Positions 1-5,398 of a DNA stretch of 7,055 nt are shown piece after piece (the stretch's first letter is position 1; every line of letters begins with the position of its first letter). The position numbers were made by a program, and so were the translations under genes. The notes beneath the pieces are model-generated. The model saw only the letters and a program-made list of their open reading frames with translations, was not told the DNA's origin and ran no database searches. This DNA is from Anaerolineales bacterium UBA1429 (GTDB lineage Bacteria; Chloroflexota; Anaerolineae; UBA1429). The stretch covers positions 69,978 through 77,032 of the forward strand of contig DCTX01000078.1 in NCBI GenBank assembly GCA_002329325.1. Direction: 5' to 3'.

Positions 1-20
1 TCCGTCCGTTGGCTGAGCAT
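1..20 (-). CDS. possible start of a further gene in the ABC exporter operon (partial)
   Basis: An ATG on the minus strand at 18-20 shares one base with the TAA stop of the permease (20-22), giving a TAATG junction. Such junctions are typical of translationally coupled operon genes. Only six codons are visible (MLSQRT), so no function can be assigned. ABC-2 operons often carry a second permease or an accessory membrane protein here, but that is inference. No clear Shine-Dalgarno sequence lies just upstream, which would fit re-initiation by the ribosome finishing the permease. It could also be a chance ATG. Confidence 0.35.
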
Positions 21-841
21 TACAGCCGGGCGATGATCTCGCTGCGCTGGAAGGTGCGCACGCCCAGCCAGATCAGCGCCGCATCGATGGCCCAGAGCAC
101 GGCCCCCAGGGCCACCACCAGCCCCACGCCAAAGTACAGCACGCCCGTGGCCTGGCCCACCATGAGCAGCACGATGGGCAGCACCACGGCCCCGCCCACC
201 TGATAGGCCTCCTGGAAGGTGTTGGCCCGCGCCGAGACCAGCACCATGCTGCTGAGCCCCAGCCCGGCGGCGGCGGGCGCCACCCAGATCACCATGACGA
301 TCCACATCAGGTTGGGGAAGAACACCCTGCCCATCACCCCCCAGGCCCCGGCGTTCACCGAGAGGGTATAGGCGACAAAGCCGATGAGCGACACGGCCCC
401 GGCGGGCAGCCAGGCCGAGAGCAGCTTGCCCACAAAGAGCTCTAGATCGGTGGTGGGGGTATAGACGAGGGCCTCCAGCGTCTTGCGCTCCTTCTCCCCG
501 GCAAAGCTATCGGCGGCGATGACGCTGGCCACCATCAGCGGCAGGATCAGGTACATGGGCGCGAACATGTACACCAGGAACGCCACCACCATGCTCTGGG
601 CCTCGTCCAGGCCCGCCAGCTCGGCCCGCATGCGTTCCGGCATCTGGGCCATATACGTCTCGACGTCGCCGATGTTGACGCCGGGCACCTCGCCCAGGGC
701 GGGCATCAGCAACCCGACCGCCAGGGGGATCACGATCATGATCACCAGGGGCACGATGATGATGGGCAGCAACACGCCCTTGCTGCGGGTCACGCTCATC
801 AGATCGCGTCGTACGATGGCTCGCAAGGTGCGCCAGTTCAT
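20..841 (-). CDS. ABC-2 type transporter permease (NatB-like)
   Basis: This is a 273-residue integral membrane protein, the membrane half of an ABC exporter whose ATPase is encoded directly upstream. Hydrophobic segments lie at about residues 22-47, 83-110, 142-164, 173-203 and 215-262 (the last long enough for two helices), giving roughly six membrane spans. A polar loop at about 50-82 probably faces outside. Residues 113-128 (FAGEKERKTLEALVYT) match the conserved E-K-E-R-x-x-x-T-L-E-A-L-x-x-T-P cytoplasmic coupling region of ABC-2 permeases. The ATG at 839-841 overlaps the TGA stop of the ATPase gene (838-840) as ATGA, so the two are almost certainly translated together. Length and topology suit NatB-like or ABC2_membrane_3 permeases. 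The exported substrate cannot be read from the sequence; ions, peptides or lipids are all possible. Confidence 0.88.
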   Translation of the reverse strand: MNWRTLRAIVRRDLMSVTRSKGVLLPIIIVPLVIMIVIPLAVGLLMPALGEVPGVNIGDVETYMAQMPERMRAELAGLDEAQSMVVAFLVYMFAPMYLILPLMVASVIAADSFAGEKERKTLEALVYTPTTDLELFVGKLLSAWLPAGAVSLIGFVAYTLSVNAGAWGVMGRVFFPNLMWIVMVIWVAPAAAGLGLSSMVLVSARANTFQEAYQVGGAVVLPIVLLMVGQATGVLYFGVGLVVALGAVLWAIDAALIWLGVRTFQRSEIIARL

Positions 842-1824
842 GCCCTCACCTCCGCCTCGCGCTGCATGACGGCGTCGCCGTGCAGACTGAAATAGACGTC
901 CTCCAGGGTGGCCTCATGGGGCACCAGACGGTAGACCGCCACGCCCTTTTGCACCAGGGCCGCGTTCAGCGCCGGGATCGCCTCGCGCTGGGCGACGGTG
1001 ATGGTGAGCGTGGCGCCGTTCTCGCCGCGCTCGACGGCGCGCACCTGCGGCATCCGCGCCAACTGCTGGCGAGCCGCCGCCAGATGCTCCGGCGCCACCT
1101 CCAGATCCAGGCGCAACTGGGTGGTCAGCGCCTGGGCCAGCTCCCTGGGGGCGCCCACGGCCACCAGGCGCCCCTGCTCCATGACGCAGACCCGATCGCA
1201 CAGGCGTTGGGCCTCGGCCAGGTTGTGGGTGCAGAGGAACACGGTGCGCTCGCCCCGCCCGGCAAAGTCGCGGATCAGGTCGTGCATCTGACGCGTGGCC
1301 ACCGGATCCAACCCGCTGGTAGGCTCGTCCAGAAAGAGCAGCTCGGGCTCGTGCACCAGGGCGCGGGCGATGGCCAGGCGCTGCTTCATGCCCCGGCTAT
1401 AGGCCCCCACCCGGTCATCGGCGCGGTCGGCCAGCTCAAAGGTCTCTAGCAGCGCCAGCGTCCGGCGCGATACATCGGCCCCCGGCACGCCATAGAGCTC
1501 GGCGTAGAGGGAGAGGTTCTCGCGGGCGGTGAGGCGCTCGTCCAGCGAGGGCGTCTCGGTGAGCACGCCGGTGCGCCGGCGCAGGGCCACGCCGTCGCGC
1601 AGGGGGTCCAGCCCCAAAACCGAGATGGCGCCGCCGTTGGGCGCCAACACGCCGTTCAGCAGGCGCACGGTGGTGGTCTTGCCGGCGCCGTTGTGCCCCA
1701 GGAAGCCCAGGATCTCGCCCCGGGTCACCTGCAGCGTGAGCCCGTCTACGGCCACAGTCTGGCCAAAGCGCCGGGTCAGGCTCTGCGTTGCGATCACAGT
1801 TTCCGCGTTCGTACCCTTGATCAT
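838..1824 (-). CDS. ABC transporter ATP-binding protein (ABC-2 exporter, NatA-like)
   Basis: This 328-residue cytoplasmic ATPase powers the permease encoded just downstream. The nucleotide-binding motifs appear in order: Walker A GHNGAGKTT at residues 43-51, a Q-loop region around 89-96 in which the usual Gln is Glu (TETPSLDE), a degenerate signature YSRGMKQRL at 142-150, Walker B LLFLDEP at 162-168 with the D-loop SGLDP at 170-174, and the H-loop His at 200 (CTHNLAEA). The YSRGMKQR-type signature is usual in ABC-2 exporter ATPases. About 90 further residues form a C-terminal domain typical of this class. The ATG at 1822-1824 is preferred to an in-frame ATG at 1945-1947, because the upstream extension is Arg/Ala-rich, unlike the family, and covers the predicted promoter. 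A weak GGA-type ribosome site lies about 8-10 bases upstream. Confidence 0.9.
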   Translation of the reverse strand: MIKGTNAETVIATQSLTRRFGQTVAVDGLTLQVTRGEILGFLGHNGAGKTTTVRLLNGVLAPNGGAISVLGLDPLRDGVALRRRTGVLTETPSLDERLTARENLSLYAELYGVPGADVSRRTLALLETFELADRADDRVGAYSRGMKQRLAIARALVHEPELLFLDEPTSGLDPVATRQMHDLIRDFAGRGERTVFLCTHNLAEAQRLCDRVCVMEQGRLVAVGAPRELAQALTTQLRLDLEVAPEHLAAARQQLARMPQVRAVERGENGATLTITVAQREAIPALNAALVQKGVAVYRLVPHEATLEDVYFSLHGDAVMQREAEVRA

Positions 1825-1898
1825 ATGTGGTTCCGTTCTTGCATCTCGCGCCAGGCGCTGAAAGGGCGCGCTTTGCCACCCGCCCTGCACCGGAGCCG

Positions 1899-1928
1899 AG
1901 TATAGCCCCGATGCCAAAGGGCGCGCAA
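1899..1928 (-). promoter_or_regulatory. candidate sigma70 promoter of the ABC exporter operon
   Basis: Read on the minus strand, TTGCGC (1923-1928) and TATACT (1899-1904) are separated by 18 bases. The -10 matches consensus at 5 of 6 positions; the -35 matches at 3 of 6. Transcription would start near 1892, leaving a leader of about 68 bases before the ATPase ATG. The -35 element lies inside the inverted repeat at 1921-1935. Confidence 0.5.
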
Positions 1929-1935
1929 TGCGCGC
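1921..1935. promoter_or_regulatory. perfect 7-1-7 inverted repeat, candidate operator between divergent promoters
   Basis: GCGCGCA and TGCGCGC flank a single central A and form a perfect dyad. It covers the -35 of the leftward promoter and directly abuts the -35 of the rightward promoter at 1936. A dimeric regulator bound here could affect both promoters. No regulator gene is visible in the window. The arms are mostly alternating GC, so chance in a GC-rich genome remains possible. Confidence 0.4.
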
Positions 1936-1964
1936 TGGACGGGCCATGCCCGCCGGCTTATACT
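1936..1964 (+). promoter_or_regulatory. candidate sigma70 promoter of the alpha/beta hydrolase gene
   Basis: TGGACG (1936-1941, 4 of 6 to consensus) and TATACT (1959-1964, 5 of 6) have the ideal 17-base spacing. Transcription would start near 1971, giving a leader of about 28 bases that contains the AGGAGGT ribosome-binding site. Confidence 0.6.
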
Positions 1965-1998
1965 GCGCTCATTACGCGGCCCGCGCCAGGAGGTTGCC

Positions 1999-2913
1999 AT
2001 GTCTCAAGATCCAATCGCCCAACGTCAGGCTCTCTACGCCCTGCTGGGGGACCTGCCCGAACGCCAGCGCCCCATCGCCGCGCGGGTGATCTGCGAGCAG
2101 GAGTTCGATGGCTATGTGCTGGAGACCCTCGATCTGGACCTGAACGGGATCGAGCGGGTGCCCGCCTACTTTGCGCGGCCCAAGGGCCGGGTGCGCAACG
2201 CTCCCACGATCCTCTACAACCATGCCCACGGCGGCGACTATGTGCTGGGCAAGGACGAGTTCATCCGCGGGCGCGCGGCGCTGCAGGCGCCCCCCTATGC
2301 CAAGGTGCTCACCGACATGGGCTACTGCGGGCTGTGCCTGGATACCTGGAACTTTGGCGAGCGCCGGGGGCGCACCGAATCGGCCCTGTTCAAGGAGCTG
2401 CTCTGGAAGGGCCAGGTGCTCTGGGGCCTGATGGTGTACGACAGCCTGCGAGCGCTGGACTATCTCTGCACGCGCCCCGAGGTGGACGCCGAGCGCCTGG
2501 GCACCCTGGGCCTTTCTATGGGCAGCACCATGGCCTGGTGGGTGGCCGCCCTGGATGAGCGGGTGCGGGTCTGCATAGACCTCTGCTGCCTGACCGATTT
2601 CGAGGAGCTGATCCACTCCCAGGGGCTGGATGGCCACGGCATCTATTACTATGTGCCGGGCCTTCTCAAGCAGTTCAGCACCGCCTCGATCAACGCCCTG
2701 ATCGCGCCCCGCGCCCACCTGGCTCTGGCGGGCAACTATGACGGGCTAACCCCGCCGCGGGGTCTGGACAAGATCGACGCCGCCCTGCAAGAGGTGTACG
2801 CCGCCCACGGGGTGCCGGAACGCTGGCGCATGGTGCGCTATGATACCGGCCACTTCGAAACGGCCCACGGTCGCGCCGAGGTCCTGGCCTTTCTCAAGAC
2901 CCATCTCGGCTAG
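1999..2913 (+). CDS. alpha/beta hydrolase (dienelactone hydrolase / acetyl xylan esterase-like)
   Basis: This 304-residue protein is probably a soluble esterase or related hydrolase; no signal peptide is seen. The likely catalytic triad is Ser173 in the nucleophile elbow GLSMG (171-175), Asp248 in GNYDGLTPP (245-253) and His285 in TGHFE (283-287). The HAHGG stretch at 75-79 is placed where the oxyanion-hole motif sits in this fold. The region from about 140 to 200, with LWGLMVYDSLRALDYL before the elbow and WWVAALDERV after it, resembles the dienelactone hydrolase and Abhydrolase_7/acetyl esterase group. Length is normal for a single-domain hydrolase. The start is supported by AGGAGGT at 1988-1994, five bases before the ATG. 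The gene has its own promoter and stands alone. Fold and triad are clear, but the substrate is not predictable. Confidence 0.85.
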   Translation: MSQDPIAQRQALYALLGDLPERQRPIAARVICEQEFDGYVLETLDLDLNGIERVPAYFARPKGRVRNAPTILYNHAHGGDYVLGKDEFIRGRAALQAPPYAKVLTDMGYCGLCLDTWNFGERRGRTESALFKELLWKGQVLWGLMVYDSLRALDYLCTRPEVDAERLGTLGLSMGSTMAWWVAALDERVRVCIDLCCLTDFEELIHSQGLDGHGIYYYVPGLLKQFSTASINALIAPRAHLALAGNYDGLTPPRGLDKIDAALQEVYAAHGVPERWRMVRYDTGHFETAHGRAEVLAFLKTHLG

Positions 2914-2944
2914 CCGCGCGGGCCGCCGCCCAGGTGCAAGGGGT

Positions 2945-2974
2945 TTGCCCCACTCCTCTGCATTGTGTTACACT
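2945..2974 (+). promoter_or_regulatory. candidate promoter of comM
   Basis: TTGCCC (2945-2950) and TACACT (2969-2974) are separated by 18 bases. The -10 is preceded by TG plus one base (2966-2968), the extended -10 arrangement that compensates for a weak -35. Transcription would start near 2981, about 37 bases before the GTG start of comM. No U-tract terminator for the preceding hydrolase gene is visible, so some read-through is possible. Confidence 0.5.
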
Positions 2975-3003
2975 TGCCACCGGTTACCCGGGACAGGAGT
3001 GGC

Positions 3004-3010
3004 AAGGAGG
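3004..3010 (+). promoter_or_regulatory. ribosome-binding site that fixes the comM start
   Basis: AAGGAGG ends seven bases before the GTG at 3018-3020. It is a near-perfect Shine-Dalgarno sequence. It supports the GTG over the in-frame ATG at 2934, which has no comparable site and lies upstream of the predicted promoter. Confidence 0.8.
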
Positions 3011-3017
3011 CGGCGCC

Positions 3018-4538
3018 GTGCTGGCCAAGATCACCAGTTGCGCCCTTTTGGGGCTGGAAGGCGTGTTGGTTGACGTCGAGGTAGACGTGCATCCAGGGCA
3101 GGTGGGCATGATCGACATCGTGGGCCTGCCCGATGCAGCCATCCAGGAGGCGCGCCAGCGGGTGCGCTCGGCCATCCATAACTCGCGGCTGGCCTTTCCG
3201 CAGAACCGGGTCACCATCAACCTGGCCCCCGCCGACCTGCACAAGGAGGGCCCCGCCTACGACCTGCCCATCGCCGTGGGCATCCTGGCCGGCGGTAACG
3301 TCTTGCCCCCTGTGGATGGCAACGAGCTCTATATCGGCGAGCTCTCGCTGGATGGCGGCGTGCGCCATGTGAACGGCATCCTCTCCATGACCTCTGTCGC
3401 CCGCGACCAGGGCATCACCCGTGTATACGTCCCCGCCGAGGACGCCCCCGAGGCGGCCCTGGTCCCCGGCGTGACGGTCTATCCCGTCGAGAGCCTGGGG
3501 CAGTTGGCCATGCACCTGAACAACCTGCTGCCCATCGCCCCCTATGCGCCCGATGGCTCGCCCCTGGACGAGGAGGAACCCCCTGTGCCGGTGGATTTCG
3601 CCGAGGTGCGGGGCCAGGAGCACGTCAAGCGCGCCCTGGAGGTGGCCGCCGCGGGAGGCCACTGCGTGCTGATGAGCGGGCCGCCCGGTTCGGGCAAGAC
3701 GCTGCTGGCCCGGGCGCTGCCCTCGATCCTGCCGCGCATGGGCATTGACGAGGCGCTGGAGGTGACCAAGGTCTATTCCGTGGCGGGCATGTTGCCCGCC
3801 GGGCGCCCCCTGATCCGGCTGCGGCCCTTTCGCGCGCCCCACCACACCATCTCCCAGGCGGGGCTGGTGGGGGGCGGCCACTGGCCCCGGCCCGGCGAGG
3901 TCTCCATGGCTCACCGGGGGGTGCTCTTTCTCGACGAGCTGCCCGAGTTCGGCATGCGCACGCTAGAGGTGCTGCGCCAGCCCCTGGAGGACAAGGTGGT
4001 CACCATCTCGCGGGCCACGGGCTCGCTGAGCTTTCCCGCCAATTTCATGCTGGTGGGGGCCATGAACCCCTGCCCCTGCGGCTACCACGGCGACCCCACC
4101 CACGAATGCACCTGCAGCCGCAGCCTGATCGAGAACTATCAGAAGCGCATCTCGGGCCCGCTGATGGACCGCATCGACATCCACGTGGAGGTGCCCTCGG
4201 TGGACTATGAGAAGCTGGCGGGCGAGGCGCTGGGCGAGCCCTCGGCGGCCATCCGTGGGCGGGTGGAGGCGGCCCGCGCCCGGCAGCAGGCCCGCCTGGC
4301 GGGCACGCCCCTGGCCTGCAACGCGGATATGGGCCCCGGCGAGGTGCGCCGCTTTTGCGGGCTAGACGACGCGGGCCGCGCGCTGATCCGGGCGGCGATG
4401 CGCCAGTTGGGGCTGAGCGCCCGGGGCTATCACCGGGTGCTCAAGCTGGCGCGCACCATCGCGGACCTGGCGGCCAGCGACGAGATCCGCGCGCCCCACC
4501 TGGCCGAGGCGCTGCAGTATCGGGCGCGGGGGGCGTGA
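3018..4538 (+). CDS. comM: ComM/YifB family Mg-chelatase-like AAA+ ATPase
   Basis: This 506-residue protein is a full-length member of the YifB/ComM family. ComM is known in some naturally transformable bacteria as a hexameric helicase that drives branch migration during integration of incoming DNA; the role in this organism is inferred. Counting from the GTG start, residues 1-170 form the Lon-protease-like ChlI domain (LLGLEGVLVDVEVDV, then NLAPADLHKEGPAYDLPIAVGIL). The AAA+ core has Walker A GPPGSGKT at 221-228 and Walker B LFLDE at 303-307. The family-specific stretch MNPCPCGY with a later CTCS holds Cys352, Cys354, Cys365 and Cys367, a likely metal site. A C-terminal helical domain (about 410-506) carries LSARGYHRVLKLARTIADL. 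With this start the protein begins MLAKITSCALLGLEG, typical of the family. All key motifs are intact. Confidence 0.95.
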   Translation: MLAKITSCALLGLEGVLVDVEVDVHPGQVGMIDIVGLPDAAIQEARQRVRSAIHNSRLAFPQNRVTINLAPADLHKEGPAYDLPIAVGILAGGNVLPPVDGNELYIGELSLDGGVRHVNGILSMTSVARDQGITRVYVPAEDAPEAALVPGVTVYPVESLGQLAMHLNNLLPIAPYAPDGSPLDEEEPPVPVDFAEVRGQEHVKRALEVAAAGGHCVLMSGPPGSGKTLLARALPSILPRMGIDEALEVTKVYSVAGMLPAGRPLIRLRPFRAPHHTISQAGLVGGGHWPRPGEVSMAHRGVLFLDELPEFGMRTLEVLRQPLEDKVVTISRATGSLSFPANFMLVGAMNPCPCGYHGDPTHECTCSRSLIENYQKRISGPLMDRIDIHVEVPSVDYEKLAGEALGEPSAAIRGRVEAARARQQARLAGTPLACNADMGPGEVRRFCGLDDAGRALIRAAMRQLGLSARGYHRVLKLARTIADLAASDEIRAPHLAEALQYRARGA

Positions 4539-4544
4539 GGGGGG

Positions 4545-4617
4545 CATTGGTCCAATGAGCGTCGAACGCTGCACAGGAGCTGTGCCAGCAAAGCGCTCGC
4601 GAACTATAACGCGACTG
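4545..4617. repeat. array of directly abutting short hairpins between convergent genes
   Basis: Three perfect inverted repeats lie end to end with no spacer. CATTG-GTC-CAATG is at 4545-4557, AGCGT-CGA-ACGCT at 4558-4570, and GCACAG-GAG-CTGTGC at 4571-4585. Each has a 5-6 bp stem and a three-base loop; the first also reads as a 6-1-6 dyad. A fourth, looser element follows at once: CAG (4586-4588) pairs with CTG (4615-4617), and TCGCG (4597-4601) pairs with CGCGA (4610-4614), with an eight-base one-sided bulge. It starts seven bases after the comM stop. No U-tract follows, so it is not a classical intrinsic terminator for either flanking gene. It may be a structured 3' end, a DNA element that works in single-stranded form, or an insertion remnant. 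Confidence 0.6.
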
Positions 4618-4644
4618 GCGCGGATGGCAGCCCCGACCTATGGC

Positions 4645-4659
4645 CCGGCCTGGTGCCGG
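4645..4659. terminator. GC hairpin downstream of the restriction-modification genes (weak terminator candidate)
   Basis: CCGGC-CTGGT-GCCGG forms a perfect 5 bp stem with a five-base loop, 17 bases past the endonuclease stop codon on the minus strand. The position suits a 3' end for that operon, but no run of U follows in either direction. If it terminates transcription it would do so without a U-tract or with Rho. Confidence 0.3.
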
Positions 4660-4675
4660 ATTCGTCAGGCTGGGC

Positions 4676-5398
4676 TCATACGTGTTTCTCGATGATCTCC
4701 TTGATGAATTCGGGAATGTCCTTTTGGAGTTCCATAGTTCTCTTTCGTAACCGGTCGTAGACAGAGACCTCTTCTCCTGTCCACATGATGTCCGTTCGAC
4801 GCACCGGCCGCATCGCGACATGCTCATAGTCATCCGGATAAGCCCAGTAGCATCTCCTACAGATTCTTGGGTCTTTTAGCTCCTCCCAGTTTGCGCAATG
4901 CTCACAAGCCCAAGACTTGGCGCGGTTTGCGGATCCACATAGGAGCATGTAGATACCGGGGTCGTCCATATCCTCCACACTATCGCCCGCGACCTCGTAG
5001 GGTATGCGATGATCTATCTGAAGCTCTTGCGCGTCAAAGTCCTCCAGATAGATAGAACAACGACTTCCATGTAGTTTGATGAGCTCTTCTTTGAGCCTTT
5101 TTGCAAAGGCCGTTCTGCCAGACAGCCTGGAGAACCTCTCCTTTGTGGGGTCGCCGAACCTATATGCGCCTATCCTCCGTCCATCACTCCCAGTGACCCG
5201 GAATGTCTCGAGCGGAATGCCCTGTTCCCTTACGTCGCGGGCTGCTCTGGGAGGATGATTGTAGCCGTACCTCTCCCTTAGCTCTTCAGTTGTAATGTAG
5301 CCGTGCGTCAGGATATGCTCAATAACCGTGCGTGGCCGCTTGGCCGTCACGGCCCTGCACCTTTTGACAAATTCGAGAGGCAAATCATCTATAGTCAC
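4676..5398 (-). CDS. HNH restriction endonuclease with N-terminal winged-helix domain
   Basis: This 240-residue protein is the likely restriction enzyme partner of the overlapping adenine methyltransferase. Residues about 20-80 look like a winged helix-turn-helix (TVIEHILTHGYITTEELRERYGYNHPPRAARDVREQGI), probably used in DNA recognition. The HNH region runs from about 100 to 170: LQIDHRIPYE with Asp129-His130, then LLCGSANRAKSW with Asn158 and Lys161. A following ribbon, Cys165-x2-Cys168 and Cys180-x2-Cys183, probably binds zinc. Where HNH proteins of this kind usually have two CxxC knuckles, this one has CSIY (114-117) and CGSA (154-157), so the second Cys of each is missing. The GTG start at 5396-5398 lies inside the end of the methyltransferase gene, with a GGAAGG ribosome site at 5407-5412, eight bases upstream. 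Sampled G+C (25 of 60 in 5041-5100) is far below the flanking genes, suggesting horizontal gain. The target site is unknown. Confidence 0.8.
   Translation of the reverse strand: MTIDDLPLEFVKRCRAVTAKRPRTVIEHILTHGYITTEELRERYGYNHPPRAARDVREQGIPLETFRVTGSDGRRIGAYRFGDPTKERFSRLSGRTAFAKRLKEELIKLHGSRCSIYLEDFDAQELQIDHRIPYEVAGDSVEDMDDPGIYMLLCGSANRAKSWACEHCANWEELKDPRICRRCYWAYPDDYEHVAMRPVRRTDIMWTGEEVSVYDRLRKRTMELQKDIPEFIKEIIEKHV

Noticed and set aside
1825..1947. N-terminal extension of the ABC ATPase to an ATG at 1945-1947
   Set aside because: The added 41 residues are unlike the family and would cover the divergent promoter. The ATG at 1822-1824 gives a normal ABC ATPase N-terminus.
1972..2718. Minus-strand open frame opposite the hydrolase gene (248 codons)
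   Set aside because: It is a shadow of the hydrolase, which has a clear catalytic triad and ribosome-binding site. The minus-strand frame has neither.
2907..2916. Palindrome CGGCTAGCCG spanning the hydrolase stop codon
   Set aside because: It is too short, has no loop for an RNA hairpin and no following U-tract, so it is not supportable as a terminator.
2934..3017. Upstream ATG start for comM at 2934
   Set aside because: It lies upstream of the predicted promoter and has no good ribosome site. The GTG at 3018 has AAGGAGG at ideal spacing and gives the family-typical N-terminus.
2910..3914. Long open frame on the minus strand opposite comM (334 codons)
   Set aside because: It is antisense to a well-supported ComM protein, and its composition is rich in His, Gly and Gln, as expected of a shadow frame in GC-rich DNA. 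No ribosome site or family motif is seen.
4545..4659. Integron attC site or CRISPR-like array
   Set aside because: The hairpins lack paired attC core sites, their sequences differ from each other, and there are no repeat-spacer units. No integron or Cas genes are present.
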